Positions 27,452 to 37,730 of a stretch of DNA of 64,000 bases are shown piece by piece. Position 1 is the stretch's first letter. Each line of letters begins with the position of its first letter. The notes under the pieces are model-generated. The model made no database searches. It was not told where the DNA came from and was given only the letters and a program-made list of their open reading frames with translations. Position numbers and translations under genes: made by a program. The DNA is from Methylomonas methanica MC09 (GTDB lineage Bacteria; Pseudomonadota; Gammaproteobacteria; Methylococcales; Methylomonadaceae): positions 930,001 to 994,000 of the forward strand of contig NC_015572.1 in the NCBI RefSeq assembly GCF_000214665.1. Direction: 5' to 3'.

Positions 27452-28303
27452 ATGAAAATCAACAAAGTCAGTGGTTTGTTACTCGTGGGGGTTATGGGTG
27501 TCTTAACGCCGCTAAGTGCGGTAAAGGCGGCCAGCATAGCGGTCAATTACGCCGGTTCTTCCATTTTTAACGGTCTGCAGGTGGGTTACGAGTCCGGGCA
27601 AATCGCGCCTAATCCGGCATCATCATCCAGCCTCAGAGGGGTTGGAATTGGCGGAGACAGCCTAACAACAATCGATACCGGCTATTTGTTCTCATCAACT
27701 GGGGTGTTTAATGCTTGGTGTGTGGATATTTATCACTGGATGTCGGCGGGTGCTTCGACCTATAACGTCGAAACCGGGAACGACCTTGCTGGGCTGTTAA
27801 CGGGCTTGCGCCCGGGGGCGGTGGATGGCGCACAGCGAGTAGATGATTTAATCGGTTTGGCCAACGAGGTATACAGCACTCTGACCACCCGGATTGACAA
27901 TGCCGCCTTTCAACTGGCGGTTTGGGCAATTACTTATGGGACGGCGGATGCGAATGGACGTTATCAAGTTAACGCAACTGACCCCGGTTTTCGTGTAGAC
28001 ACAAATACTGCCGTATCGCAATATGTGGCATTGGCTAATGATTGGTTGGCTAACTTGGATACGGCGGTTTTTACCGGAAACTACGCGCTTACGTATTTGA
28101 GCGATGCAGGGGCGACCAGGCGTACGCAAAATCTGGTTGTTTTTACCCCGGTCATTTCGAGTGCCGGTATCTCGTCAGTCACTGTTCCGGAGCCAGGGTC
28201 GTTAACGCTGGTTTTGTTTGGTTTCGCGTTGCTTGCGGCAACCTCCGCATTTGGATACGGGCCGGGAGGCAAAATCCCGGTCCGCGTGCGGATTTCGGCT
28301 TGA
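27452..28303 (+). CDS. PEP-CTERM sorting-signal surface protein
   Basis: 283 residues from ATG 27452 (GGA 9 bases upstream); ATG 27443 in frame lacks a site. Signal peptide (SGLLLVGVMGVLTPLSAVKA). The mature part contains FNAWCVDIYHWM and AFQLAVWAITYG, a pattern found in some PEP-CTERM proteins with predicted Cys-rich or thioester-like beta domains; I cannot name the family. The C-terminal signal is VPEPGS, a hydrophobic helix (LTLVLFGFALLAATSAF) and a basic tail with KIPVRVR. It ends 4 bp before the convergent next gene. Confidence 0.78.
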   Translation: MKINKVSGLLLVGVMGVLTPLSAVKAASIAVNYAGSSIFNGLQVGYESGQIAPNPASSSSLRGVGIGGDSLTTIDTGYLFSSTGVFNAWCVDIYHWMSAGASTYNVETGNDLAGLLTGLRPGAVDGAQRVDDLIGLANEVYSTLTTRIDNAAFQLAVWAITYGTADANGRYQVNATDPGFRVDTNTAVSQYVALANDWLANLDTAVFTGNYALTYLSDAGATRRTQNLVVFTPVISSAGISSVTVPEPGSLTLVLFGFALLAATSAFGYGPGGKIPVRVRISA

Positions 28304-28307
28304 TTAG

Positions 28308-28781
28308 TTATTCAGTGTCTTCAGACGCTGGAGCCGGGATATTCTCGGTTGCCTCGGCTTTTGGTGCGTTGGCGGCGGCGGCTGCGGTTTTATCGCTGAT
28401 TTTAAGCAGCCAGCCATCCGTGCCGATGCAGTCGCCTTCGGTCGATTTGGCTTCGATGTGGATACGCGCAAAGCCATCTCTCAATTCCGCTGGTAGCTTA
28501 GCGGAGACATAATAAAATGTCTGTTTGTCTGTAATTTCAACCTGCATGGGAATTTTTTTGGCGCTGGCCCCAATGTGGAGCGGGTCGGCGTAGCGGTTGA
28601 TGTGAAAGGAAATTTCGCTTTCCGGTGCCACCTCGGACTTGGGCGCGGGAGAGAAATCCCTGAACTTGGGTTTAATGCACTTTCTTTCCGTTTCTTCGGC
28701 GGGTGTAACCGCCGAAACCATGGGCGCAAAAGCCAAGCCGGTCAATAGGATGGCGGTTTTCCAGGATTTGGATAATTTCAT
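28308..28781 (-). CDS. Exported hypothetical protein
   Basis: 157 residues from ATG 28781 (AGG 7 bases upstream); longer frames start in non-coding sequence. Signal peptide (KTAILLTGLAFAPMVSA), mature domain with two cysteines (RKCIKP, GDCIGTDGW) and a low-complexity Ala/Glu/Pro tail. I do not recognise the family. It is convergent with the PEP-CTERM gene, divergent from hslV. Confidence 0.65.
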   Translation of the reverse strand: MKLSKSWKTAILLTGLAFAPMVSAVTPAEETERKCIKPKFRDFSPAPKSEVAPESEISFHINRYADPLHIGASAKKIPMQVEITDKQTFYYVSAKLPAELRDGFARIHIEAKSTEGDCIGTDGWLLKISDKTAAAAANAPKAEATENIPAPASEDTE

Positions 28782-28956
28782 AGCGGGCCTCTTGATGTTG
28801 TTTTTATTATGCTTTTCCGATCCAACTTTAATCAGTTTTTCCACACAATTCAATAATTAAACAACCTGATAACAGGTAGGGTAACTTGAAACTTCTGGCC
28901 CATCGCTATTCATACCATGTAAAATCGTTGGCTTTTCTTGGTAGCAGTTAGAGCAA

Positions 28957-29523
28957 ATGAGTATAGAACTGAGAGGCACCACCATCCTGGCCGTCAGACG
29001 CGGCGATAAGGTCGTGATCGGCGGCGACGGACAGGTCACTTTGGGTAATACCGTCATGAAAGGCAACGCCCGTAAGGTCAGGCGTTTGTATCACGACAAG
29101 GTCATTGCCGGTTTTGCCGGAGCGACAGCCGATGCCTTTACTTTATTCGAACATTTTGAAGGCAAGTTGGAAAAACATCGCGGTAATTTGACCCGCGCCG
29201 CGGTGGAAATGGCCAAGGACTGGCGCACCGATAGGGCTTTACGCAAACTTGAAGCTTTGCTGATCATCGCCGATGCTAAAACATTACTGACCTTGTCCGG
29301 TACCGGCGACGTGATCGAACCCGAACACAATTTCATGGCCATCGGTTCCGGTGGAGCCTTTGCGCAGAGCGCGGCCCGGGCCTTGCTGGATAACACCGAG
29401 TTAAGCGCGCGGGAAATCGTGGAAAAATCACTGAATATCGCCGCCGATATCTGCATATACACCAATCATAATCTGCGCATCGAAGAGCTGGATGCGGAGC
29501 CGCAAGCGCTGGAGAAAGAATAA
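28957..29523 (+). CDS. hslV: ATP-dependent protease subunit HslV
   Basis: 188 residues, the peptidase subunit of the HslUV (ClpQY) protease. The core begins [21 protein letters not shown] and the catalytic Thr is residue 8, behind a 7-residue N-terminal extension (MSIELRG). Such short propeptides ending in Gly occur in other proteobacterial HslV and are removed to free the Thr; E. coli has only Met. [14 protein letters not shown] is a further family motif. hslU follows with a 4-bp gap. Confidence 0.96.
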   Translation: MSIELRGTTILAVRRGDKVVIGGDGQVTLGNTVMKGNARKVRRLYHDKVIAGFAGATADAFTLFEHFEGKLEKHRGNLTRAAVEMAKDWRTDRALRKLEALLIIADAKTLLTLSGTGDVIEPEHNFMAIGSGGAFAQSAARALLDNTELSAREIVEKSLNIAADICIYTNHNLRIEELDAEPQALEKE

Positions 29524-29527
29524 ACCC

Positions 29528-30847
29528 ATGAGTCAAATGACCCCAAGAGAAATCGTCAGCGAACTGGATAAACACATCATAGGCCAAGCCGACGCCAAGC
29601 GCTCGGTGGCCATTGCGCTGCGCAACCGCTGGCGCCGCAGTCAGGTGGCACCCGAATTGCGCGAGGAAATCACGCCGAAAAACATTTTGATGATAGGGCC
29701 GACCGGTGTCGGTAAAACCGAAATCGCCCGCCGTCTGGCGCGTCTGGCCAATGCGCCGTTCATCAAGATAGAAGCTACCAAGTTCACCGAAGTCGGTTAT
29801 GTCGGTCGCGACGTGGAGTCCATCATTCGAGATTTAGTCGATACCGCGGTGAAAATGACCCGCTTGTCGGCCATGGAAAAAGTCCAAAACCGCGCGGCCG
29901 ACGCGGCAGAGGAAAAAGTATTGGATATCCTGCTGCCTAGAGCCGAAGGCGGCATGTTGTCGGAATCCGAGGAATCCACCCGCCAAAAGATGCGTAAAAA
30001 ATTGCGCGAAGGCCAACTGGACGACAAGGAAATTCAAATCGATGTGGCGGCACCCCCGGTGGGAGTGGAAATCATGGCCCCGCCGGGCATGGAAGAAATG
30101 ACCAGCCAGTTACAGGGGATGTTCCAAAATCTGCATAGCGGCCGCACCAAGGAACGCAAAGTTAAAATCAAGGACGCTTTAAAATTATTGCAGGAAGAGG
30201 AAGCCGCCAAGCTGGTTAACGAAGACGACATCAAGCAAACCGCGTTGGAAGCCGTCGAACAGCACGGTATTGTGTTTCTGGATGAAATCGACAAAATCTG
30301 TAAGCGCTCGGAAATGGGTGGCGGTGAAGTGTCCCGGGAAGGCGTGCAGCGCGATTTGTTGCCGCTGGTGGAAGGCAGTACGGTGACCACCAAATACGGC
30401 ATGATCAAAACCGACCACATCCTGTTTATTGCCTCCGGTGCGTTTCATTTGACCAAACCGTCGGATTTGATTCCCGAACTGCAGGGGCGTTTCCCGATTC
30501 GGGTGGAGCTCAGTGCTTTGAGTGCCGAGGATTTCGTGCGCATCCTCACCGAGCCTGATGCGTCCTTGACCGAGCAATATCAAGCCTTGCTGGCCACCGA
30601 GGGTGTCGAAATCGGTTTTACCGCCGACGGTATCCAACGTATTGCCGAATTGGGTTGGCAGGTTAACGAAAGCGTGGAGAATATCGGCGCCAGACGCTTG
30701 CACACCATACTGGAAAAACTGCTGGAAGATATTTCCTTCAATGCGCCGGATTTGCTGGAAAAAACCATTCGTATTGATGCCGCCTATGTGGACGCGCACC
30801 TGCAACAACTGGCCGCCGATGAAGATTTGAGCCGCTATATTCTGTAA
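29528..30847 (+). CDS. hslU: HslUV protease ATPase subunit HslU
   Basis: 439 residues from ATG 29528, the start that gives the conserved [21 protein letters not shown] terminus. AAA+ unfoldase partner of HslV. Walker [10 protein letters not shown] with Lys63, pore loop GYVGRD, intermediate I domain (residues about 110-240), Walker B VFLDEIDK and a C-terminal tail ending LSRYIL, which inserts into HslV. Position 4 bp after hslV is the usual operon arrangement. Confidence 0.97.
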   Translation: MSQMTPREIVSELDKHIIGQADAKRSVAIALRNRWRRSQVAPELREEITPKNILMIGPTGVGKTEIARRLARLANAPFIKIEATKFTEVGYVGRDVESIIRDLVDTAVKMTRLSAMEKVQNRAADAAEEKVLDILLPRAEGGMLSESEESTRQKMRKKLREGQLDDKEIQIDVAAPPVGVEIMAPPGMEEMTSQLQGMFQNLHSGRTKERKVKIKDALKLLQEEEAAKLVNEDDIKQTALEAVEQHGIVFLDEIDKICKRSEMGGGEVSREGVQRDLLPLVEGSTVTTKYGMIKTDHILFIASGAFHLTKPSDLIPELQGRFPIRVELSALSAEDFVRILTEPDASLTEQYQALLATEGVEIGFTADGIQRIAELGWQVNESVENIGARRLHTILEKLLEDISFNAPDLLEKTIRIDAAYVDAHLQQLAADEDLSRYIL

Positions 30848-30850
30848 ACC

Positions 30851-31240
30851 ATGCGTATAAAAATCACCCCCTGCCATTGCACGCCGACCGAAATCAAACT
30901 GCACAAGCTGTCGGCGATGTTGGAAATTCATTTCGACGACGGCAGCATTTTCGAAATGCCCAGCGAATATTTGCGGGTTTATACCCAATCGGCCGAAGCG
31001 GTAGGCCACGGTCCCGGTCAGGAAACCCTACAAATCGGTAAACAGGATGTCAGCATTACCGATATTCGTCCGGTGGGTAATTACGCCATTGCGCTGACTT
31101 TTAGCGACGGCCATGACAGCGGGATTTATTCCTGGGATTTGCTGTATAAATTAGGTTCGGAATTTCCGTTACTCTGGTCGAATTATCTCGAACAACTTAG
31201 CGCGGCCGGCATCAGCCGCAAATCGCCCTTAAAAAATTAA
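30851..31240 (+). CDS. DUF971 (gamma-butyrobetaine hydroxylase N-terminal-like) protein
   Basis: 129 residues forming a single DUF971 domain: [20 protein letters not shown], a [23 protein letters not shown] strand (here [15 protein letters not shown]) and [18 protein letters not shown]. The role of this stand-alone domain is unknown. It starts 3 bp after hslU and precedes ubiE by 8 bp, an order also found in other Gammaproteobacteria. Confidence 0.88.
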   Translation: MRIKITPCHCTPTEIKLHKLSAMLEIHFDDGSIFEMPSEYLRVYTQSAEAVGHGPGQETLQIGKQDVSITDIRPVGNYAIALTFSDGHDSGIYSWDLLYKLGSEFPLLWSNYLEQLSAAGISRKSPLKN

Positions 31241-31248
31241 TTGCTATC

Positions 31249-31998
31249 ATGACAAACGACAATACTACCCATTTCGGTTTCAAAGAAGTTCCCAAGCAGG
31301 AAAAAGTCGCGCTGGTGCGCGGCGTGTTCGATTCGGTCGCCAGTCAGTACGATGTCATGAACGACCTGATGTCGCTGGGTATACACCGCATCTGGAAACG
31401 GGTGGCCGTGCAATTGGCCAATGTCCGCGAAGGCGATCAGGTGCTGGATTTGGCCGGCGGTACCGGCGATTTGACCACGCTGTTCGAAAAGCGGGTCGGC
31501 AAGAAAGGCCGGGTGGTGCTGGCCGATATTAACGCGGCGATGCTGCGCACCGGGCGCGACCGTCTAATCAATCGCGGTTTAGCCGGCAATATCGAATATG
31601 CGCAAGTCAATGCGGAGTGCCTGCCGTTTGCCGATAACACCTTCGATTGCGTCTGCATCGGTTTCGGCCTGCGTAATGTGACCGACAAGGATGCCGCGCT
31701 GCGTTCAATGTATCGGGTGCTGAAACCGGGCGGGCGGGTAATTGTGCTGGAGTTCTCGCATCCCACCGATCCTATCACCGAAAAAGTCTACGATTTTTAT
31801 TCCTTCAACCTGTTGCCGAAGATCGGCGCCATCGTCGCCAAGGACGAAGACAGCTACCGTTATCTGGCCGAATCGATCCGCATGCATCCCAAACAGGATG
31901 AGTTAAAACGCATGATGGAAGAGGCCGGTTTGGAACGTTGCGAGTATTTCAATATGACGCAAGGCATAGTGGCGGTGCACAGGGGTTATAAGTTTTAG
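31249..31998 (+). CDS. ubiE: Ubiquinone/menaquinone biosynthesis C-methyltransferase
   Basis: 249 residues. SAM-dependent methyltransferase acting on the C-2 position of the quinone ring. Family signatures: [23 protein letters not shown] at the N terminus (quoted in part: [20 protein letters not shown]), motif [13 protein letters not shown] and [15 protein letters not shown]; the C terminus [11 protein letters not shown] is typical. First gene of a ubiE-ubiJ-ubiB set. Confidence 0.96.
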   Translation: MTNDNTTHFGFKEVPKQEKVALVRGVFDSVASQYDVMNDLMSLGIHRIWKRVAVQLANVREGDQVLDLAGGTGDLTTLFEKRVGKKGRVVLADINAAMLRTGRDRLINRGLAGNIEYAQVNAECLPFADNTFDCVCIGFGLRNVTDKDAALRSMYRVLKPGGRVIVLEFSHPTDPITEKVYDFYSFNLLPKIGAIVAKDEDSYRYLAESIRMHPKQDELKRMMEEAGLERCEYFNMTQGIVAVHRGYKF

Positions 31999-32061
31999 TC
32001 TGAGTATGACATTAAGGCATACGCGGTTTTTACAACAACTACAACAGCGGCAGGTCGGCTG

Positions 32062-32706
32062 ATGTCCAATCATTTCATGCAGATTAAACCCTTGCTGATT
32101 GCTGCCGTGGAAACCGCGCTTAACAGTTTTTTGGGTCTCGACGAGCATATAGAGCAGTATTTGTCGCCGATAGCCGGCAAAGTCATCGCTATTCACATTA
32201 CCCCGTTTAACGAAACCCTGTATCTGTGTCCGGCCCCCGATCGTATCCAGATGCTGGAAAGCTATGCCGGTGAGGTGGATGCCAGCTTAAGCGGTTCACT
32301 ATCGGCTCTCGGGTTGATGAGCTTGAGTGCCACGCCCATGCACGCACTGTTCAAGGGCGAGGTGCGTATCGAAGGCGATACCCAACTCGCGCATAAGTTG
32401 CAGCGGTTGTTTGAGAAGTTGGACATCAATCTGGAAGCCAGGCTGGCCCGTTACACCGGCGATCAATTTGCCCGGCGTTTGTCGGGTTTGCTGCGCGGCG
32501 GCAGCGACTGGACCCGGCATACCATGACCAGTTTCCGCTTGAATTTGGAAGAGTTTCTTCAGGAAGAAACCCGCGAACTGCCGGCTAAGGCCGAGGCCGA
32601 GCTCATTTTTCAGCAAATCGACACTTGCCGATGCGATGCCGATCGGCTCGAAGCCCGCATTGAGCGTCTGACTGCCGCCCTGCATAAAGCCCCCGAGCTT
32701 CAATAA
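32062..32706 (+). CDS. ubiJ: Ubiquinone biosynthesis accessory factor UbiJ
   Basis: 214 residues: an N-terminal SCP2 lipid-binding domain (residues about 15-115, with [17 protein letters not shown] and [24 protein letters not shown], quoted in part as [14 protein letters not shown]) and a C-terminal coiled coil ([16 protein letters not shown]). UbiJ binds ubiquinone intermediates and organises the Ubi complex. Placement between ubiE and ubiB is diagnostic. Confidence 0.9.
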   Translation: MSNHFMQIKPLLIAAVETALNSFLGLDEHIEQYLSPIAGKVIAIHITPFNETLYLCPAPDRIQMLESYAGEVDASLSGSLSALGLMSLSATPMHALFKGEVRIEGDTQLAHKLQRLFEKLDINLEARLARYTGDQFARRLSGLLRGGSDWTRHTMTSFRLNLEEFLQEETRELPAKAEAELIFQQIDTCRCDADRLEARIERLTAALHKAPELQ

Positions 32707-32722
32707 ACACAAGGACTTTGTT

Positions 32723-34300
32723 GTGATACGCCCCAAAATTCTCATGCGCCTCATCCATATCAATTGGGTGATGATGACTCATGGCCTGGATGAGATTGTT
32801 TTAAAAACCCATTTACTGCGGCCGATCCGCTATTTGGCTTATTTCTCGCCCACATTCTGGTTTCGCAAACCCAAAGAGTCGCGCGGCGTGCGGATTCGCC
32901 GTACTCTGGAAGACTTGGGGCCTATTTACGTCAAATTTGGCCAAACCCTGTCGACCCGCAAAGACTTGCTGCCCGAGGACATAGCCGAAGAACTGGTCAA
33001 GTTGCAGGACCGGGTGCCGCCGTTTTCCGCGGACACGGCGCGCGCTATTATCGAAGAACAATTAGGCCAGTCTATCGAAGCGGCCTTCGACGAGTTTGAT
33101 CCCAAGCCTTTAGCGTCTGCTTCGGTGGCTCAGGTGCATACAGCCAAATTGAAGAGCGGTGAGCAAGTCATCGTTAAAGTTTTACGACCGGATATCGAAG
33201 ATAAGATCCATTCGGATGTCGGTTTGCTGTACGAATTGGCGCGATTGGCGGAACGCTTTTGGAGTGACGCCCGCCGTTTGAGAGCCAAGGAAGTGGTCGC
33301 CGAATTCGAAAAAACCATTCTCGACGAGCTGGATTTGCTGCGGGAGGCCGCCAACGCCAGCGCGATTCGCAATAATTTTAAAAAGTCCGATTCGCTGTAT
33401 ATCCCCGAGATACACTGGCCGCTGACCCGGCGCAAGGTGCTGGTTATGGAACGTATTTACGGCATTCCGGTCGGCGACATTAAAACCCTGCGTGCTGGAA
33501 ACGCCGACTTCAAAAAGCTGGCCGAACGAGGGGTGGAAATCTTTTTTACCCAGGTATTCAGAGATAATTTTTTTCATGCCGACATGCATCCCGGCAATAT
33601 CTTCGTGCAATTGCCGGATAAATACCTGGCGGTGGATTTCGGCATTGTCGGCAGCCTTTCAAATACCGATCAACGCTATCTGGCGGAAAATTTTTTGGCG
33701 TTTTTCAATCACGATTACCGGCGCGTGGCGCAAATGCATATCGAATCCGGCTGGGTTCCTCCGACTACCCGGGTGGAAGAGTTCGAGGCGGCAATACGCA
33801 GCGTCTGCGAGCCGATTTTCGAAAAACCGTTAAAAGACATTTCCTTCGGTTTGTTGTTACTCAGATTATTTCAGACCGCCCGGCGTTTCGATATGGTGGT
33901 ACAGCCGCAATTAGTGCTGCTGCAAAAAACCTTGCTGAATATCGAAGGCTTGGGCCGGGAGTTATATCCCGACCTGGATTTGTGGCAAACCGCCAAGCCA
34001 TTTCTGGAAAACTGGTTTAAGGAACGCCTGGGACCCGCAGCCAAAATCAAGGAATTGCTATCCAAACTGCCGGAAATGACCGAGCAACTGCCGGAGATTC
34101 CCGCTCTGGTGTTTCAAGCCCTGCAAAGCAACGCTCAGATGCAGCAGCAGATACAGCAGCACAATGACGAAATGATTCAGCTGAGGAAACAGTTAAGCCG
34201 CAACAACAACCGTACGCTGTGGGCAATATTAACCGGTGCGTTAATGGTGGCCGGTACGATATTGCTGCAATCACCCTTGATAAGCAGTTGGCTGGGTTAA
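32723..34300 (+). CDS. ubiB: Ubiquinone biosynthesis regulatory ATPase/kinase UbiB
   Basis: 525 residues from GTG 32723, with AAGGA 7 bases upstream. ADCK/COQ8 atypical kinase-like family: KxGQ motif in [16 protein letters not shown], Ala-rich nucleotide loop [18 protein letters not shown] catalytic region and AVDFGIVG metal site. Two C-terminal membrane helices ([19 protein letters not shown]) anchor it. It assists ubiquinone synthesis, probably by extracting precursors from the membrane. Confidence 0.96.
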   Translation: MIRPKILMRLIHINWVMMTHGLDEIVLKTHLLRPIRYLAYFSPTFWFRKPKESRGVRIRRTLEDLGPIYVKFGQTLSTRKDLLPEDIAEELVKLQDRVPPFSADTARAIIEEQLGQSIEAAFDEFDPKPLASASVAQVHTAKLKSGEQVIVKVLRPDIEDKIHSDVGLLYELARLAERFWSDARRLRAKEVVAEFEKTILDELDLLREAANASAIRNNFKKSDSLYIPEIHWPLTRRKVLVMERIYGIPVGDIKTLRAGNADFKKLAERGVEIFFTQVFRDNFFHADMHPGNIFVQLPDKYLAVDFGIVGSLSNTDQRYLAENFLAFFNHDYRRVAQMHIESGWVPPTTRVEEFEAAIRSVCEPIFEKPLKDISFGLLLLRLFQTARRFDMVVQPQLVLLQKTLLNIEGLGRELYPDLDLWQTAKPFLENWFKERLGPAAKIKELLSKLPEMTEQLPEIPALVFQALQSNAQMQQQIQQHNDEMIQLRKQLSRNNNRTLWAILTGALMVAGTILLQSPLISSWLG

Positions 34301-34436
34301 TTCAGCAACCGGAATAGTTATGAATTTGGCCAACAAGTCGGATGCGGAAATGGTTTTGGTTGAGAAAAATGGTCGATATTGGGTCGATCATGCCATGTTG
34401 TATTAACTGGCGTTTAAACGGCATGGTATCGGATAC
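34301..34436. other. Intergenic segment between ubiB and the leu leader
   Basis: No terminator is evident. One 28-codon open frame (34320-34406) starts with ATG after GGAATAGTT and could be a tiny protein, but nothing supports it beyond being open. Confidence 0.25.
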
Positions 34437-34465
34437 TTGAGCCGATTCCCGCAATGCAGTATAGT
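34437..34465 (+). promoter_or_regulatory. Sigma-70-type promoter of the leuA leader
   Basis: TTGAGC (34437-34442) and TATAGT (34460-34465) are separated by 17 bp, a good match to the consensus. The predicted transcription start is about 34472, only two bases before the ATG of the leader peptide. Confidence 0.65.
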
Positions 34466-34473
34466 TTCTAGCC

Positions 34474-34572
34474 ATGAACACTCAGTCTCACATTCATTCT
34501 GCTGATTTGATTTGCTTGCCATTCCCCGGTAGCTTTCCGTTCGCCCCGTCTTTAAGACTGCTGCTGCCCTGA
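34474..34572 (+). CDS. leuL: Leucine-rich leader peptide of leuA, probable attenuator
   Basis: 32 codons ending in TTA AGA CTG CTG CTG CCC TGA, that is four Leu in five codons just before Pro and the stop (SLRLLLP). No Shine-Dalgarno precedes the ATG, and the predicted transcription start is about 2 bases upstream, so it is probably translated leaderless. CGCCCC at 34542-34547 can pair with GGGGCG at 34573-34578, enclosing the Leu codons, and CCCTGAGGGG at the stop offers a competing small hairpin. Ribosome stalling at Leu codons could therefore switch structure before leuA. No classic U-run terminator is visible, so the mechanism is uncertain. Confidence 0.6.
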   Translation: MNTQSHIHSADLICLPFPGSFPFAPSLRLLLP

Positions 34573-34657
34573 GGGGCGCACATTCTATCTACCCAAAAAA
34601 TAAACCCTTTTTCTGTTACTCGGCCGTTTCAGCCGAACGTTTCATGACGGAGTTCTC

Positions 34658-36202
34658 ATGAAAGACAAATTGATAATTTTTGATACCACTTTGCGCGACG
34701 GCGAGCAAAGTCCTGGTGCGTCGATGACGCGCGATGAAAAAGTACGGATTGCCAGGGCGCTGGAACGCATGAAGGTCGACGTGATCGAGGCCGGTTTTCC
34801 GGCCGCCAGTCAGGGCGATTTCGAAGCCGTGCAGGCCGTGGCCGATGCGATTAAAGACAGCACGGTATGCGGTTTGGCGCGCGCTCTGGATAAAGATATC
34901 GATCGGGCCGGCGAAGCATTGAAGGGGGCGCAAAGTTCGCGTATTCATACCTTCATAGCCACCTCGCCGATTCACATGCAGAAGAAGTTGAATATGCAAC
35001 CGGATCAGGTCATCGAGTATGCGGTAAGAGCCGTGAAGCGCGCCCGCCAATATACCGATAATGTGGAGTTTTCGCCGGAAGATGCCGGCCGCTCCGAAGA
35101 GGATTTCTTGTGTCGGATATTGGAAGCTGTGATCGACGCCGGCGCCCGTACCTTGAACATTCCGGATACGGTCGGCTACAGCATGCCGCAGCAATTCGGC
35201 GCCACCATCGCCAATTTGATCCAGCGCATACCGAATTCGGATAAGGCGATTTTTTCCGTGCATTGCCACAACGACTTGGGCTTGGCGGTGGCTAATTCCT
35301 TGTCGGCGGTGATGAACGGGGCGCGTCAGGTGGAATGTACCATCAACGGTTTGGGCGAACGGGCCGGCAACGCGTCGCTGGAGGAAGTGGTGATGGCGGT
35401 GCGTACCCGGCAGGACTTTTTCGGTTGCGATACCGGTTTGGATGCGCGGGAAATCGTCACCTGCTCGAAATTGGTGTCGTCGATTACCGGTTTTCCGGTA
35501 CAGCCGAATAAAGCCATCGTCGGTGCCAATGCCTTCGCACACGAATCCGGCATTCATCAGGACGGCGTCTTGAAAAACCGCGAGACTTACGAAATCATGC
35601 GGGCCGAGGACGTGGGCTGGAGCACCAACCGCATGGTGTTGGGCAAGCACTCCGGCCGCAATGCCTTTAAAACCCGCATGGCCGAACTGGGCGTCCAGTT
35701 TGCCGGCGAAGCCGATCTGAACGATGCCTTCTTCCGTTTCAAGCAGCTGGCGGATAAAAAACACGACATTTTCGACGAGGATCTGCAGGCCTTGATATCC
35801 GAACAAGGTTTCGAAGCCGAGGACGAGCACATCAAATTGGTGGCGCTGAAAGTCTGTTCCGAAACCGGCGAGGTACCCAATGCCACCGTGACGATACGGG
35901 TGGACGGCAAGGAAATGACCGGCTGCGCGCAAGGCGGCGGTGCGGTAGACGCCAGTTTGAAGGCGATTGAAAGTCTGGTGAAAACCGGTGCTATTTTGGC
36001 TTTGTATTCGGTCAACAACATCACCAACGGCACCGACGCGCAAGGGGAAGTGACCGTGCGGTTGGAAAATGCCGGCCGCATCGTCAACGGTTCCGGCGCG
36101 GATACCGATATCGTGATTGCCTCGGCCAAGGCCTATATCAATGCCGTCAACAAGTTGCAAAGCGTCGATCAAAGGCAACATCCGCAAAAAGGCGATGTTT
36201 AG
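34658..36202 (+). CDS. leuA: 2-isopropylmalate synthase
   Basis: 514 residues, full length for bacterial LeuA. It condenses acetyl-CoA with 2-ketoisovalerate, the first step of leucine synthesis. DRE-TIM domain with [25 protein letters not shown] and [14 protein letters not shown], and a C-terminal feedback-regulatory domain (from about 390) with [20 protein letters not shown]. Start ATG 34658 with GGAG 8 bases upstream. Preceded by the leucine-rich leader; unlinked from leuB. Confidence 0.96.
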   Translation: MKDKLIIFDTTLRDGEQSPGASMTRDEKVRIARALERMKVDVIEAGFPAASQGDFEAVQAVADAIKDSTVCGLARALDKDIDRAGEALKGAQSSRIHTFIATSPIHMQKKLNMQPDQVIEYAVRAVKRARQYTDNVEFSPEDAGRSEEDFLCRILEAVIDAGARTLNIPDTVGYSMPQQFGATIANLIQRIPNSDKAIFSVHCHNDLGLAVANSLSAVMNGARQVECTINGLGERAGNASLEEVVMAVRTRQDFFGCDTGLDAREIVTCSKLVSSITGFPVQPNKAIVGANAFAHESGIHQDGVLKNRETYEIMRAEDVGWSTNRMVLGKHSGRNAFKTRMAELGVQFAGEADLNDAFFRFKQLADKKHDIFDEDLQALISEQGFEAEDEHIKLVALKVCSETGEVPNATVTIRVDGKEMTGCAQGGGAVDASLKAIESLVKTGAILALYSVNNITNGTDAQGEVTVRLENAGRIVNGSGADTDIVIASAKAYINAVNKLQSVDQRQHPQKGDV

Positions 36203-36214
36203 CCGGTAAACGGT

Positions 36215-37081
36215 ATGGATAACGCAACCCGCTTGCAGTATTTGGAGGCGATGGGTATCGATGTCTGGGTTCCCAGGCGTCTACCCGTCGCCGCTTTGCC
36301 GGCGGTTGACGAACCGGAGAACATAGGGGGCGCTGAGGACTGCCGGGCGATGGAAGATATAGCGTCTGGGGCTCAAGCCGAAATTGCCGCGCAAAGCGAT
36401 CCCCATAAAGACGCTGCTACCCATCACTCGGGCGAAGCTGATTTCAACGACTCAAGCAACGTTCAACGACACCTGGTTTTACCGAGTGGTGTCCAAGCTG
36501 CTCCAACCGCCTCCAATGCCGAGCAGGCCTGGATAAAGTTGCAACAACAGGTTGCAGAGTGCCGAGCCTGCGGTTTATGCGAAACCCGTACCCAAACCGT
36601 CTTTGGCGTGGGTAGCCATCACGCCAGCTGGATGCTGATCGGCGAAGCGCCGGGGCAAAACGAGGATTTGCAAGGCGAGCCGTTCGTGGGTAAAGCCGGG
36701 CAGTTGCTAAATGAAATGCTGCGGGCAATCGGTTTGGCGCGGGAAGAAGTCTTCATCGCCAATGTGTTGAAATGCCGCCCGCCCGCCAATCGCGACCCGC
36801 AAGCCGCGGAAGTGGCGGCCTGTCACGACTTTTTGCGGCAACAAATTGCCCTGATGCAACCCAAGATTATTTTAGCGGTCGGTCGCATCGCCGCACAAAA
36901 TTTACTCAATACCCAGCAACCTCTGGCAAAATTACGCGGTAGGCTGCATAGTCTGGAGAATATTCCATTGGTGGTGGTGCATCACCCGGCTTACCTGTTA
37001 CGCGCCTTAACTGAAAAAGCCAAAGCCTGGGACGACCTGCAATTTGCGTTGTCCGTTTATCAATCGCTACAAGAACAATAA
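36215..37081 (+). CDS. Family-4 uracil-DNA glycosylase with HolD-like N-terminal motif
   Basis: 288 residues. The C-terminal 175 residues are a type-4 UDG: iron-sulfur cysteines Cys116, Cys119, Cys187 and Cys203, the active-site block GEAPGQNEDLQGEPFVGKAG and HHPAYLLR. It removes uracil from DNA. Residues 1-110 are a less conserved extension that begins RLQYLEAMGIDVWVPRR, very like the N terminus of the DNA polymerase III psi subunit (HolD, QLGITQWSLRRP), followed by a low-complexity linker. The gene sits directly before rimI, the place held by holD in E. coli. A link to the clamp loader is therefore suggested. Confidence 0.85.
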   Translation: MDNATRLQYLEAMGIDVWVPRRLPVAALPAVDEPENIGGAEDCRAMEDIASGAQAEIAAQSDPHKDAATHHSGEADFNDSSNVQRHLVLPSGVQAAPTASNAEQAWIKLQQQVAECRACGLCETRTQTVFGVGSHHASWMLIGEAPGQNEDLQGEPFVGKAGQLLNEMLRAIGLAREEVFIANVLKCRPPANRDPQAAEVAACHDFLRQQIALMQPKIILAVGRIAAQNLLNTQQPLAKLRGRLHSLENIPLVVVHHPAYLLRALTEKAKAWDDLQFALSVYQSLQEQ

Positions 37082-37083
37082 GA

Positions 37084-37641
37084 ATGATGTGGAAATTGTT
37101 ACATAAATTAAAAGATGCCGTGCTGTACGACGCCGACCGGGATTTCTATGCCAAGGTATTTCCCGACTCGGTGGAAAGCCGTGATTTGCTGAGAATGCGA
37201 AAAATGGATCACAGCGATTTGCCCAGTGTGCTGAAAATCGAGAGTTTAAATTACAACTATCCCTGGTCGGAAGGTGTGTTTAAAGATTGTTTCAGGGCCA
37301 TGAATTATGTCAACTGGGTTTGCGAGGCGCCGGAAGATATGATTGTCGGCTACTGCATTATTTCGGTGGCCGCCGGCGAGGCGCATGTGATGAATATTAG
37401 CGTCAGCCCGGATTTCCAACGCCAGGGCGCCGGCCGCAAAATGCTGGAGCATCTGATCGAATATGCCCGCTCGCGGGCCCACAAGCTGTATTTGGAAGTG
37501 CGTCCGAGTAATCTGGCGGCAGTTAATTTGTACCGCCAAACCGGGTTCCGGGAAATCGGTGTGCGCAAAGGCTATTATCCCGCCAAGGAAGGCCGGGAAG
37601 ACGCGATTATGTTCGAGCTGGATTTAGTGCCGATGCTGTAG
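37084..37641 (+). CDS. rimI: Ribosomal protein S18-alanine N-acetyltransferase
   Basis: 185 residues, GNAT fold with the acetyl-CoA loop VSPDFQRQGAGRKML and the RimI-type SNLAAVNLYRQTGFREIGVRKGYY (quoted in part as NLYRQTGFREIGVRKGYY). It has about 40 extra N-terminal residues compared with E. coli RimI. It acetylates the N-terminal Ala of ribosomal protein S18. The start lies 2 bp after the UDG stop, so the two are co-transcribed. Confidence 0.88.
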   Translation: MMWKLLHKLKDAVLYDADRDFYAKVFPDSVESRDLLRMRKMDHSDLPSVLKIESLNYNYPWSEGVFKDCFRAMNYVNWVCEAPEDMIVGYCIISVAAGEAHVMNISVSPDFQRQGAGRKMLEHLIEYARSRAHKLYLEVRPSNLAAVNLYRQTGFREIGVRKGYYPAKEGREDAIMFELDLVPML

Positions 37642-37670
37642 CGTTGTTTACAACTGACGCCCATTGTTCG

Positions 37671-37728
37671 GTGGGCCGGAATACTCGGCGTTCGTAATCA
37701 ACGCCTATCGGATTATTCCGGCCTATGA
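37671..37728. repeat. Palindromic intergenic repeat (copy 1)
   Basis: GGCCGGAATA at the left and TATTCCGGCC at the right form an imperfect hairpin, with CGCCTATCGG inside. The same core (CGCCTATCGG and TTATTCCGGCCTA) appears in the repeat at 58755-58833 in opposite orientation. It lies between convergent rimI and the next gene and may also act as a terminator. Confidence 0.6.
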
Positions 37729-37730
37729 GC

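Noticed and set aside
28885..28903. Sigma-32 heat-shock promoter for hslV (CTTGAAA and CCCAT)
   Set aside because: The halves are only 7 bases apart instead of about 13-15, so it does not fit the consensus.
34616..36187. Open frame of over 500 codons antisense to leuA
   Set aside because: It is a long frame caused by codon bias of leuA; no ribosome-binding site or protein family pattern.
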